Positions 22,642 through 33,402 of a stretch of DNA of 64,000 nucleotides are shown one piece after another; the first letter of the stretch is position 1; each line of letters opens with the position of its first letter. A program made the position numbers and the translations under genes. Under the pieces are notes generated by a model. It saw nothing but the letters and a program-made list of their open reading frames with translations. It searched no databases and was not told the origin of the DNA. This DNA is from Begonia masoniana (Eukaryota; Streptophyta; Magnoliopsida; Cucurbitales; Begoniaceae): the NCBI GenBank assembly GCA_022432975.1, contig CM039515.1, positions 18,633,554 to 18,697,553 on the forward strand. The letters run 5' to 3'.

Positions 22642-23589
22642 CCCCAACCGAAGAATGCTACGGATATCAGGAGTTTTCTTGGATTAGCAGGATATTATAG
22701 GAAATTCATCGAGGGGTTTTCAAAGATTGCCACACCCCTTACTATGCTGACAAGGAAAAATGTGAAGTATAATTGGACTGATAAATGTGAATCCAGCTTC
22801 CAAACCTTGAAGCAGAAATTGACCAATGCCCCAATTTTAACTTTTCCTGGTTAAAATGGTAAATTCAGTATTTATTGTGATGCTTCCAAGGTTGGACTTG
22901 GTTATGTTTTGATGCAAGATGGAAAGGTTATAGCTTATGCTTCTAGGCAGTTAAAAGTACACGAAAAGAATTACCTCACACATGACTTAGAATTAGCTGC
23001 TGTGGTTTTTGCATTAAAGATTTGGAGGCACTACCTGTATGGACAAACCTGTGAGATATTTTCGGATCATAAAAGTCTGAAATACATTTTCACGCAAAAA
23101 GAACTGAATATGAGGCAACGTAGGTGGTTATAGTTTGTCAAAGATTATGATTTTGAGATTAAGTACCACCCTGGCAAGGCAAATGTGGTGGCTGATGCTT
23201 TGAGTAGAGTGACTCCTTCAGTCTCTGCATTGATTCTAGAAATACCAATAGCTTTAGAGACAGAATTCCAAAGATTTAACCTGGAAGCTGTGTCTAGTGT
23301 GTCAGCCATGCTTTCAGCCATATCTTTGAGGCCAACTATTTTGGAGAAAATAAAGGAAGCTCAAATGAATGACGCTGAATGTAATAAGTATAAGTTGTGC
23401 ATAGATTCTACTGACAAGTCGGATTTCAACTGCTCAGCTGATGGAATCCTCAAGTTTCGAAATAGATGGTTTGTTCCGGCTGATACTGAACTTAGGAAGG
23501 AAATCCTATTTGAGGCACATTCCTCCAGATTTTCTGTTCATCCTGGAGGTACGAAAATGTACAGAGATCTCAAGCAACATTATTGGTAG
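22642..23589 (+). pseudogene. Gypsy 2 RT end, RNase H and linker
   Basis: Continues in the same frame past several stops (about 22852, 23131 and 23587). RNase H is recognised by [25 protein letters not shown] and [12 protein letters not shown], followed by [17 protein letters not shown]. The HHCC part of integrase begins at EAHSSRFSVHPGGTKMY near 23513. The stops replace Trp, Glu and Trp codons. Confidence 0.9.
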
Positions 23590-23595
23590 CCAGGT

Positions 23596-24766
23596 ATGAA
23601 GAGAAGTGTGGCAGAGTATGTGGAGTCATGTCTGGTCTGCCAGCAAGTCAAAGCTGAACATCAGAGGCCTGCTGGAACATTGCAACCCTTACCAGTTCCT
23701 GAATGGAAATGGGAACAAATAACTATGGACTTTGTTATAGGATTACCTAGAACAGTAAAAGGTCACGATGCAATTTGGGTAATAGTTGATCGTTTAACCA
23801 AATCAGCTCACTTTCTGCCAATGAAGATAACATACTCGATGGATCAATTGGCTGAGTTGTATGTGCACGAGGTTGTTAGACTGCATGGAGTTCCAAGCAC
23901 TATAGTTTCAGACCGAGACTCCAGATTTACATCTAAGTTTTGGAAAAGTTTGCACAAGGCAATGGGAACACAGCTTAGTCTTAGCACAGCCTTTCATCCT
24001 CAAACTGATGGACAATCCGAGAGAACTATCCAAACGTTGGAGGATATGCTTCGTGCATGTGTACTGGAATTTCAAGGTTCTTGGAGTAGGTATTTACCAT
24101 TGGTTAAATTCTCTTATAATAACAGCTTTCAAGCAACAATAGGCATGGCACCTTACGAGGCATTATATGGACGAAAGTGCAGATCTCCATTATATTGGGA
24201 TGAGGTTGGAGAAGCACAATTGATTGGTCCTGACATCGTGCAGCAGACAGTGGAGAAGATTGCTCTTATCCGACAAAGAATCTTAACAGCTCAAAGCCAG
24301 CAGAAAAGCTATGCAGACAAAAGACGAAGAGAATTAGAATTTGATGTTGGTAATGAAGTTTTCCTTAAGGTGTCACCTTTCAAAGGAATTGTGAGATTTG
24401 GGAAAAGAGGCAAGTTGAACCCCAGATATATTGGACCTTTCCAAATCGTGAAGAGAATTGGGAAGTCAGCATATCAACTTCAGTTACCAGCCTCTCTGGA
24501 GGGAGTCCATAATGTGTTCATGTTTCCATGCTAAAGAAATGCGTTAGAGATCCTTCACAGATTATAGAACAGCAGAACATTGAAGTCCTTCCTACTCTTG
24601 CATTTGAGGAGAAACCAGTAAAAATCTTAGATTATGCAGTAAAGGTATTACGCAACAAAGAAGTTCCACTGGTAAAAGTCTTATGACATAACCAGAGCGT
24701 TGAGGAGACAACTTGGGAACGCCAGTAGGACATGATGGACCAATATCCGGAACTATTCAGGTACTG
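23596..24766 (+). pseudogene. Gypsy 2 integrase and chromodomain-like end
   Basis: Integrase core with [21 protein letters not shown] and [10 protein letters not shown] (D, D, E), then [19 protein letters not shown] and the C-terminal [17 protein letters not shown] segment. A frameshift near 24518 ends the frame at 24534. The Tekay-type tail (KVLRNKEVPLVKVL) continues in another frame with further stops to 24766. The HHCC Cys pair CLVCQQ is at its start. Confidence 0.92.
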
Positions 24767-24785
24767 AATTTTGAGGACAAAATTC

Positions 24786-24802
24786 TTTTAAGGAGGGTAG
24801 AT
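24786..24802 (+). promoter_or_regulatory. Polypurine tract of Gypsy 2
   Basis: TTTTAAGGAGGGTAGAT lies immediately before the 3' LTR start. Confidence 0.85.
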
Positions 24803-25483
24803 TGTAGCACCCAGTTCCATTGAACCAAAATTTAATCTATTATTAATGATGAACTTTTATAGAAGGGTTGGGGAGAGATATTGATTAGGTTAATAAATGA
24901 TCAGGCGAGGGCATGATGGTAATTAGAATTTTTACATAGTGGATAACATATTTAAGGAAAAGTCCAGTGAGAGTAGCCGCCATTATCCCCTATTTTCCTC
25001 TTTCGGTGTTCAGCTCGAGCAGTAGAACTCTCTAAGCGATTCTCTCGCCCGATCCTCCTTCAACCTAGGTAAGTCTTGTTTTCTTGCATTTTAGCGATTA
25101 GTTTACTGAGAGAATACAATGTGAAGGTTTCGAGGTTTCTGTGATTGAGGGTGGGTTCAGGTTCTTGGTGATAAATGGGAATGCACGGGTAGCAAAGTTT
25201 CAAATCGATTTCCTCAAACATATTATTGATTTTGGTAGGGTTTAGTAAGAGTTGATTAATGTACTGTCATGACCTTAGGTGAGCGAGCTTCTGGAAGTAG
25301 TTGTAACCGAGTATTTTCAGGAGAGCCAGGTAAGTAAAGTATGCATGTGCCTTCGGGCCTACATCACAAAACAGTAGGGTTATGCATGTCGTGAATGAGT
25401 TTGTATGTCATGCATCATGTTTTTGAAAGATTACGAAAATGAATTTCCATGTAAGAATGGTGAGGTATGAACTGAATATGACA

Positions 25484-25676
25484 GAACAGCTATTAAGGGA
25501 ATTCATCCGCCCCTTAATCGAGTAGAGGATGTATGACATTGGGAGAATTGATCCCATTCCCAAGGGAACCAAGGGATCAGAACAGCTATTAAGGGAATTC
25601 ATCTGCCCCTTAATCGAGTAGAGGATGTATGACATTGGGAGAATTGATCCCACTCCCAAGGGAACCGAGGGATCAG
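25484..25676 (+). repeat. 96-bp tandem repeat, 2 copies
   Basis: Counterpart of 16863-17054 in the 5' LTR. Confidence 0.9.
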
Positions 25677-25927
25677 ATCAGTTTATGAACATATGTGTAT
25701 GCAATTGAGATGAGAAAGTAGAAACTGCATGTTTAGGAATTTATGTTTCAGCAATTCATTTCATTACTGCTTTACTTACTTAGCAATAGGCTAATAGATG
25801 AGTTTTGTGATGTAGGTGTTGAGGAAACAGCAGGTGAATTCCCTGATTTTACTGACGAATAGATGGGGTTGGAGGAGCACTTCTCTACCACGAACGGGTA
25901 TACTGATGAGGCGGATTAATGTTGTCT

Positions 25928-26296
25928 ATCGAGTAGAGGATGTATGACATTGGGAGAATTGATCCCATTCCCAAGGGAACCAAGGGATCAGAACAGCTAT
26001 TAAGGGAATTCATCTGCCCCTTAATCGAGTAGAGGATGTATGACATTGGGAGAATTGATCCCATTCCCAAGGGAACCAAGGGATCAGAACAGCTATTAAG
26101 GGAATTCATCTGCCCCTTAATCGAGTAGAGGATGTATGACATTGGGAGAATTGATCCCATTCCCAAGGGAACCAAGGGATCAGAACAGCTATTAAGGGAA
26201 TTCATCTGCCCCTTAATCGAGTAGAGGATGTATGACATTGGGAGAATTGATCCCATTCCCAAGGGAACCAAGGGATCAGAACAGCTATTAAGGGAA
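25928..26296 (+). repeat. Relocated block of about 4 further 96-bp units
   Basis: Unit starts at 25989, 26085, 26181 and 26277 are exactly 96 bp apart, with a partial unit on the left. The block joins the following sequence at a microhomology, AGGGAAT-CATC. No such block exists at this position in the 5' LTR. Confidence 0.92.
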
Positions 26297-26310
26297 TCAT
26301 CCGGCTGACG

Positions 26311-26926
26311 TCGTCGGATGATGTAGAAAGTCTTTTGTCGTTTAGTGACTGATGGATGTCGTGTGTAAATCCACCGGATGATGTGGAAAGTCTTTTGTCG
26401 TTTAGTGACCGGTGGATGTCGTGTGTAAATCCACCGGATGATGTGGAAAGTCTTTTGTCGTTTAGTGACCGGTGGATGTCGTGTGTAAATCCACCGGATG
26501 ATGTGGAAAGTCTTTTGTCGTTTAGTGACCGGTGGATGTCGTGTGTAAATCCACCGGATGATGTGGAAAGTCTTTTGTCGTTTAGTGACCGGTGGATGTC
26601 GTGTGTAAATCCACCGGATGATGTGGAAAGTCTTTTGTCGTTTAGTGACCGGTGGATGTCGTGTGTAAATCCACCGGATGATGTGGAAAGTCTTTTGTCG
26701 TTTAGTGACCGGTGGATGTCGTGTGTAAATCCACCGGATGATGTGGAAAGTCTTTTGTCGTTTAGTGACCGGTGGATGTCGTGTGTAAATCCACCGGATG
26801 ATGTAGAAAGTCTTTTGTCGTTTAGTGACCGGTGGATGTCGTGTGTAAATCCACCGGATGATGTGGAAAGTCTTTTGTCGTTTAGTGACCGGTGGATGTC
26901 GTGTGTAAATCCACCGGATGATGTGG
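26311..26926. repeat. 60-bp satellite, block 1, about 10 copies
   Basis: Same unit as 17731-19830 but nearly all units carry the GTCG and TGTGG variants, whereas the 5' LTR array is dominated by GTCA and TGTAG. Confidence 0.95.
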
Positions 26927-26997
26927 AGCTGACGTCACCGGTGGATGTAGAACAAAGTCGATCGGATAAAGGGAATCATCCGGCTGACGTCGTCGGA

Positions 26998-27235
26998 TGA
27001 TGTAGAAAGTCTTTTGTCGTTTAGTGACTGATGGATGTCGTGTGTAAATCCACCGGATGATGTGGAAAGTCTTTTGTCGTTTAGTGACCGGTGGATGTCG
27101 TGTGTAAATCCACCGGATGATGTAGAAAGTCTTTTGTCGTTTAGTGACCGGTGGATGCGTGTGTAAATCCACCGGATGATGTGGAAAGTCTTTTGTCGTT
27201 TAGTGACCGGTGGATGTCGTGTGTAATCCACCGAT
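26998..27235. repeat. 60-bp satellite, block 2, about 4 copies
   Basis: Follows a second copy of the array's normal left flank (about 26927-26997). The last units have small deletions. Confidence 0.92.
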
Positions 27236-28051
27236 GATGATAATACTTTGTCGTTTTGCCACCGGATGATATTTTCCATTTTCTGCTTCAGCCTCTTTTT
27301 GTTGACTTTGTTCGGCGGGCGATGTGTTTGACTTTTGAAACTTACGAAGTATTCTGTGATTTAAACCTTTATTCCTTTTGCCGATTATTTCTCAAAATTC
27401 CAACTGAGTACTCAAGCATTGTACAATAGTTTTGTTTAACTCTATCTTACTCAAACGATTTCCGCTGCAAGTTTTTTTTAAAAAAAATATGGTTGAAATT
27501 TCTAGTCATGTACGAGCATGGTGCCACGAACCGGGTTCAGATAACTCGGGGCGTGACAGTGTGTGCAGGGCAATCGAAGGGAGGAAGAAAAAGTGAAAGC
27601 AGGGAGCTCTCTGGATAAAAATCCAGAGAGCTTGCCGATCTATCGCCAGGGGGGGCCATCGATCGGCCCTCTTTGGTCACGCTCTGGAAGAAATTCCAGA
27701 GCGTGTGCCGATCGATCGCCTGGTGAGGGTGATCGATCGGCTGGTGATTGATCGCAGGGGCGATCGATCACCTGATGTGTGGGGCGATCAATCGCCCCCT
27801 ACATTTTACAACAGCCGATCGATTGGCCATGCATATTTTGGGCAAAATGCCCTTTCTGCCCTCTGTTCCAATTTTGTTTCATTGCCTTTAAGTTTTATAC
27901 ATAACATTGTTATATTTAAATGATTTTCAAACGATTTCCTACGATTTATACTTTGATTTAAAGATTTAATGAAAGGGGTTCACTTAAGAATGTTTAAAAA
28001 GAAAAATTTGTACGGAAATTCTAGGAATAGTTTAAGGGTCGCTACACACAG

Positions 28052-28486
28052 TGCTCACCCTAGTTGTTTTCTTTCATTGGATTATCCGACAGCTCGATAT
28101 CAGCAATGTCTTCCTGCACGGAGACCTGACAGAGCAGGTATACATGCAACAACCTCCCGATTTTATTGACTCAGCATTTCCGTTGGCTGTCTTTTTTCTT
28201 CATAAAGCTCTCTACGGCCTCAAACAATGTCCACGAGCCTGGTATACCAAACTCTACACAGCATTAATTATTTGGGGGTTCTCATCCTCAAAATCCGACT
28301 CGTCCCTCTTTGTCTACCATATATCCTCTCACATTATTATTATGCTGGTATACGTGGATGACATTATTTTGACTGGTGATTCTGCCATTCTCTTAGACCA
28401 GCTACTGCACTATTTACATTCTTAATTTAAAGTTTGTGATCTTGGATCACTATCATATTTCCTTGGCATTTCAGTCTCTCAGACAT
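28052..28486 (+). pseudogene. Copia 2 reverse transcriptase, second part
   Basis: Resumes the RT frame broken at 11187: RQLDISNVFLHGDLTEQVYM, ALYGLKQCPRAWY and the active site LVYVDDIILTGD. A TAA at 28423-28425 breaks the frame, and the following DLGSLSYFLGI motif continues up to the Athila insertion at 28487. Removing Gypsy 1 with one CACAG copy restores the reading frame. Confidence 0.92.
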
Positions 28487-29840
28487 TGTTAATGATTTTA
28501 CACTTTTACGCAAGTGCACGTATCGCTTCAAGTAGTAAAAATATCGATCCCACGAAGATATTTTTTTAATTGAATTAATTGCTATAAATTCTTATGAAAA
28601 TATTAAGATGATAAATGAAAATAATTAGAATTAAAATCCGAATGATGATGTAACAAAAGAAAACAGGATAAACGAGATAAAATCAGTAAATGGAAGACGT
28701 GGCTAGGATCAATTTCTTCATTACGATAATTTTACTACTGATGCTCTGGTGATGCTTTGCAGCATTGCCTATGAACAACAAGAATAAAATAATTCTAGGA
28801 TTCTTTCGAATTGCCTAGGTAAATTCAATTTAGAACTTCTCTCAATCTTGAAGAAATGTAACTAACATTGAATTTCCTAATTGCTCTATTCTTATTGCCA
28901 ATCAAATCAATGCTAACTATGTTGTAACAATTTAATCTGATTAATTATTCGTGCATCTTAGAATTTATATTTATATTTTGATACAATATGAACATGGATC
29001 ATCAATCTATCTATCGATATGATCTGAATTAAGCAAGGAATATCACAAATAATTGTTCAATAAACAATCGCATAAATAAATCGAGATCGTAGCAAAATCC
29101 GTAACGAATACTATCGTCCTAACCAAGTAATGAGTTTAGCTACTAGACATAATTAAATAAAATTCAAAACAATAGTGTTAATAAAATCATAAACAGTAAA
29201 AAGAAAAGGAAGAAGATCCAAAGAATGTCGTTGGTCTTCTTCTCCTGATCCAGAGCCCTCTTCTTCTTTCTCGTAAAATCACCTTTTTTTGTTCTGCATG
29301 TGATACCTATTTTCTCTCTCCAATCTCCTTTATTTTATTGTTCCACCTATTTTTGCCCTCTTCCAGGATGGTTTTCTCTCTCTCTGGTTCTCGTTCCACA
29401 TGCTTCAATAATTCCCAACTCTCTTTCTTCCAATTGGCTCTTCTTCCCTTTTTGTCCTCTTTTGCACGCCAAGTGTCTTCTCCTCTTTCTTTCTCTTCAT
29501 AATTTGAATCAATTTACAGCCACAGTTTCCTGATTTAAATCCTTTATTTTTGGTATCATCGTTTATGTGATCTCTCTCCCTCATTTCAGCATTTGAATTT
29601 GATTTTCCCACTATTAAAATTGTATTCAAACAAGAAAATATAAAATTCAAATTAAGGAGAAAAATATGCTTTTAATAGATAATCTGCATGGAATATATTA
29701 AATTAAATCAATGCACCGATACTGCAGCATTATATAGCACTCGTAGCAAATTCCTACCAATTTCTTCTTGCATTCACTCAATTCATATATGTTCTTTCAA
29801 CTAATTACCGTATAAAATAACTCTAATTTAAGAGTTATCA
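28487..29840 (-). repeat. Athila 3' LTR (1354 bp)
   Basis: On the minus strand starts TGATAACTCTTAAATTAG and ends GTAAAATCATTAACA. It is homologous throughout to the solo LTR at 31818-33402. It inserted into the Copia 2 RT frame. Confidence 0.9.
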
Positions 29841-29852
29841 AATACCCCCAAA
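29841..29852 (-). promoter_or_regulatory. Polypurine tract of the Athila element
   Basis: On the minus strand TTTGGGGGTATT abuts the LTR start TGATAACTC. Confidence 0.75.
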
Positions 29853-30443
29853 CTTGAACCATTACTCGTCCTCGAGTGATGCAAAACAAAAATAAATTCA
29901 CAAAGTAACATTAACAAAATTTATGTAATTTCTGAAATATCTAATAACTTGTAAATTATTAAAAAAATTTCACTATCACAATTAAAAGCAATCAATATAG
30001 ATTTTATTCCCAATAAACTAATTTCAAAGTGTATGTGTGCTCAAACTCCTCTTAAATTGCTAAGTTCAACCATCAACACTAAACATCACAATTCATATCG
30101 TAAGATGTCAACTCTTTAATGTCCTTCATAAATCCATTAGCTTTCAAAGATGCTTCTTCTCTTTTTTTTTTTAAATAAGTGAAGGGGATATACAATAATA
30201 ATTTTTATATTGACTTTATCTATAAGTCACACTATATTTTTACGCGATTGACAACATTGGTGATTAAGTCCTCCGGTTACTCAGTAATATCACCTCAAGA
30301 TATCTACTCATATAAAATAGAGGAGTATAGCCAATAAATATGCAACGGAGTTCCTCCCAAAGTTCCTCTAATTTATTTTTACCCATCGAGTATCCAAAAG
30401 ACTCACTCGAAATTGAAAGTAGATTAGGAAATTGCATTTATTC

Positions 30444-30538
<95 letters not shown>

Positions 30539-31268
30539 TTTAATATATAACCCCCAAACTTATTATTTATTATATATTTTTTAGAAGAAATCTTTCATTG
30601 CTAATTTCTTTCATCAAACACTAAATTATTGACACCTAGATATAATTGTAATGTCTAGAAAGGATGATATTCCTAAGCAACCAAAAGGAGTTTGTGTGTT
30701 AGGAACAACTAAGCTTATGAGAATAACTCTTAATTAATTTCTAATAATGTGTGACAATAACATTATTCAATAACTTACTAAATTAGAATATATTAAGAAA
30801 TTAAATTGCATTGTTCTTCATTTCATTATATTTTTGATCGATTTTTTTTTATGTATATATAATTTTTTTTTTTTAAGATAACAGAACAAAGAAAACATAC
30901 TAAACAGAACAACAAAGAAAACAAAACAAACAGAACAACAAAGAAAACAAACTAACAAAACAAAGAAACAGAATAAAGAACTAAACAACCTTGAGCAAAA
31001 AAAACTAAGTTCCATAAAGTAAAATTTAAACAATCAAAATTAAACATTCAATCAACACTAAACATTCTAAACAATTTCTAGAAACTGTCAACATTAAACA
31101 TCCAAATTAAACAATCAACAATAAATATGCTGCTTAAATAATCAACAGTTGCTTAAATACCCCCACACTTAAAAATTGGCAGTGTCCACACTGCCAAACA
31201 AAGTGAAATCCAGAGAAAAATAAAAATAAAACACAATAAAGCAAGGGTGGTTAGGACTTCCCTGGTAT
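29853..31268 (-). other. Athila 3' non-coding region
   Basis: AT-rich sequence between the accessory ORF and the polypurine tract. It holds a long TTA microsatellite and a CAAAGAAAACA-rich low-complexity stretch near 30885-30990. I see no conserved coding domain. Confidence 0.6.
30446..30538. repeat. (TTA)n microsatellite, about 30 units
   Basis: An essentially uninterrupted TAT/TTA trinucleotide run. The tyrosine-rich open frame across it is spurious. Confidence 0.97.
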
Positions 31269-31817
31269 TTATTCTTCATTCTCGGATTCAGCATCTGAAT
31301 CTCTCAACAACACTGTTAGAAAGTGCGGAAAGATTGGCGATGGATCCTTGGGTTTCTTGGCAAGACTTGCTGCCAGTGCAGCATCCCGTAACTTGGTGTA
31401 CTTCCAAAATATTTTGCTTTTGTGTTTGAGACTTTTCAATGTTTCTGATATTCGGTATTGTTGAACTTCCAGAATATGAAGTTTCTGCTGAACTGACTCA
31501 TTGTTGTGTTTATGCCATTCTATTTTTGTGTGCAGCAGCTCTAGACTGTCAAGTACTTGTTGCTTGAAACTGTTGTTGCTCGATGATGCTGCAACTCCGC
31601 TTGCAGCATTTTCTTCCGCTTCTGGTTCCCCTGCCCCCAAACTGTCTGAAGCAATTCTCCTAATAATGGTTGATGTCATCGCTGGTCCTGAGGAGAGATG
31701 TTCTTCATCTGTTTCATAAGGGACTCCAGCTAGTTCACATAGTCCAGATACTAAAGAGGGAAACAATAGTTGCCCCTTTCGCTTCAGAGCATTGGCACAC
31801 AAATTCCGATATATGAC
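31269..31817 (-). pseudogene. Athila accessory (env-position) ORF, C-terminal part
   Basis: Encodes about 180 residues after the solo LTR junction, beginning VIYRNLCANALKRKGQ and ending in an acidic tail, SDAESENEE. It contains a helical, possibly coiled-coil stretch (about LDSLELLHTKIEWHKHNN). The segment resembles the downstream ORF of plant Athila-like elements annotated as a putative plant transposon protein. No signal peptide or membrane span is visible, so a true envelope role is unsupported. A one-base loss near 33415 puts it out of frame with its upstream part. Confidence 0.6.
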
Positions 31818-33402
31818 TGTTAGTGATTTTACACACTTACACGCAAGTGCACGTGTCGCTAACGAAGTAATAATTAAGTAAAGTATCGATCCCACGAGGA
31901 TATTCTTAGAGAATTAATTGCTATAAAAATCTTATAAAATATTAAGATGAATAAATGAAAATAATTAGAAATAAAACCAGAATGATGATGAAACAAAGTA
32001 AATCAGAATAAACGAGGTAAAAATGATAAAAGAAGGCCTTGGCTATGATCAATTTCTTCGTTACGATAATTTTACTACTGATACTCTGGTAATGCTCTGC
32101 AGCATTGTCTATGAACAGCAAGAATTAAATAATTCTAGGATTCTTTCGAATTGCCTAGGTAAATTCAATTTAGAATTTCTTTCAACCTTGAAGGAATGTA
32201 ACTAATATTGAATTTCCTAATTGCCTCATTCTTATTGCCAATTGAATTAATGCTAACCACGTTGTAACAATTTAATCCAATTAATTATTCGTGCATCTAA
32301 GAATTTATATCTATCTGTCGATACAATATAAATATGGATCGTCAACCTATCTATCGATATGATCTTACTTAGCAAGGAATATCACAAATAATTGTTCAAT
32401 AAACAATTGCATAAGCAAAACCGAGATCGTAGCAAAAACCGTAACGAGTACTATCGTCCTAACCAAGAAATAGAATTTAGCCGCTAGGCGTCATAAATAA
32501 AATGAAAAATAACAATGTTAATAAAAACATAAAGCAATAAAATATCAAAGAAGAAGAAGAAGCTTCAGGAATGTCGTCGTTCTCATTCTCCTCCTCTGGA
32601 GCTCTTCAAAAAATTGGTCCTCTTCAGCCAAAAAATCCCTCTTCCTTTATGCTCCCTCGTTTGGTTTGCATGTAATCTACTATTTTCTCTCTCCAATCTT
32701 CTTTATTTTATTATTCCCCTTTTTAAGCCTTCTTCCAGGATTTTTGCCATTTTTCTCTCTCCATAAATCTCTTTGTTGAGTTTTTTTTTTTGTCTTTTAC
32801 CGCTACCCTTTTTCACATCAACTGCTGCCCAGTGTCTGTCTTTTATTTCTTTCAGCATCAACCGCTACTTTTCTTTCAGCATCTACCGTTGCACAATGCC
32901 TTTTCTTTTAGCATCTACCGCTGCACAGTGCCTTTTCTTTCAGCATCTACCGCTGCTTTTTCACATCTACCGCTGCACAGTGCCCTTTCCTTCTTTTTCC
33001 ATCGTCCATTTGCACTGTTGGCGTCCAAAGTTGACTGTGCTTTTCCTCATTAAAAACGCAGCCAAATAATATCCATTTCTTTTCCCATATTCAGCGCAAC
33101 AAATTTCTCATTTTCCGTGATTTGTTTTCTCTTTCTTCATAAGTCTTCCGCATCTGGAGTTGATATTCCCACTATTAATTTTGCATTCAAATACGAAAAT
33201 CTGAAATTCAAATTATAGAGAAAAATTTGTTCAAAATAGAAAATATGTACGGAATATATATGAAATTAAATTAAGGTATTGATTATGTAGCATCTTATAG
33301 CAATTATAGTAAATTTCATCAATTTCTTCTTACATTCACTCAAATCATATAAGTTTTATCAATTAAATATCGTATAAAATAACTCTAATTTAAGAGTTAT
33401 CA
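31818..33402 (-). repeat. Solo LTR of the same Athila family
   Basis: 1585 bp, TGATAACTC...CACTAACA on the minus strand, flanked by perfect ATGAC copies (31813-31817 and 33403-33407). It is homologous to the host element's own LTR at 28487-29840. It includes a CAGCATCTACCGCTGCACAGTG-type minisatellite (about 32835-32985), absent or different in the other LTR. A solo LTR forms by recombination between the two LTRs of a full element. Confidence 0.93.
32835..32985. repeat. ATCTACCGCTGCACAGTGCC minisatellite
   Basis: Five or so imperfect units of about 38 bp with the core CATCTACCGCTGCACAGTG, in the solo LTR. The ATCTACCGCT core recurs in Gypsy 3 and, inverted, in Gypsy 4 LTR repeats. Confidence 0.85.

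Larger units (their letters stand above)
16184..27558 (+). mobile_element. Gypsy 2: complete-length Tekay/Del-type element with satellite-bearing LTRs
   Basis: Flanked by perfect GTGTG copies (16179-16183 and 27559-27563) inside the Gypsy 1 LTR. The order is 5' LTR (16184-20128, 3945 bp), primer-binding site, gag-pol, polypurine tract and 3' LTR (24803-27558, 2756 bp). The LTRs share start TGTAGCACCC and end GCGTGACA, but differ by over a kilobase because of tandem arrays. Pol has several stops, so it is inactive. Confidence 0.95.
24803..27558 (+). repeat. Gypsy 2 3' LTR (2756 bp, rearranged)
   Basis: Nearly identical to the 5' LTR up to about 25927. There the sequence equivalent to 17311-17716 is replaced by extra 96-bp units, then two separate 60-bp blocks (about 26311-26926 and 26998-27235) flank a copy of the segment that normally precedes the array. 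Donor-like AGGTAAGT at 25328 and acceptor-like GTAG at 25815 bound a 486-bp intron-like segment. Confidence 0.95.
11188..28046 (+). mobile_element. Gypsy 1: Tekay/Del-type element with an inverted LTR end at its 5' side
   Basis: Flanked by perfect CACAG copies (11183-11187 and 28047-28051), so it integrated as one unit into Copia 2. Inside are a 609-bp inverted copy of the LTR 3' end (11188-11796), pol from mid-RT to the chromodomain (11797-14321), a polypurine tract and one normal 3' LTR (14362-28046, holding Gypsy 2). The normal 5' LTR, primer-binding site, gag, protease and RT start are missing. Without Gypsy 2 it is about 5.5 kb. Confidence 0.88.
14362..28046 (+). repeat. Gypsy 1 3' LTR, split by Gypsy 2
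   Basis: Runs TGTAACACCC (14362) to 16183, then from 27564 to GGGTCGCTACA at 28046, about 2.3 kb once Gypsy 2 and one GTGTG copy are removed. The length matches the 3' LTR of Gypsy 3 (about 2306 bp), and their first blocks are similar. It has a splice-donor-like AGGTAAGT at 15132-15139, a GGCCTACACC block at 15162-15171 and an acceptor-like GTAG|GTG at 15675. No open gene is seen. Confidence 0.9.
8053..28486 (+). mobile_element. Copia 2: Ty1/copia element interrupted by Gypsy 1 and Athila
   Basis: Primer-binding site, gag, protease-integrase and the start of reverse transcriptase run from 8053 to 11187. The RT reading frame resumes at 28052, after Gypsy 1 and its 5-bp target duplicate, and runs to 28486, where the Athila-type element begins. 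The remaining RT/RNase H and the 3' LTR must lie beyond 64000. Order and motifs (PR-IN-RT) identify copia. It is the oldest of the interlinked elements in the window. Confidence 0.9.

Noticed and set aside
25885..27279. Repetitive open frames in the 3' LTR of Gypsy 2
   Set aside because: Same artefact from the 96-bp and 60-bp units, both divisible by 3.
11188..28046. A giant DNA transposon with terminal inverted repeats
   Set aside because: The duplication is 5 bp, the ends are TG...CA, the content is gypsy pol and the right arm is the end of a complete LTR, so it is an aberrant retroelement.
30340..30543. Tyrosine-rich small protein
   Set aside because: Translation of the TTA microsatellite.
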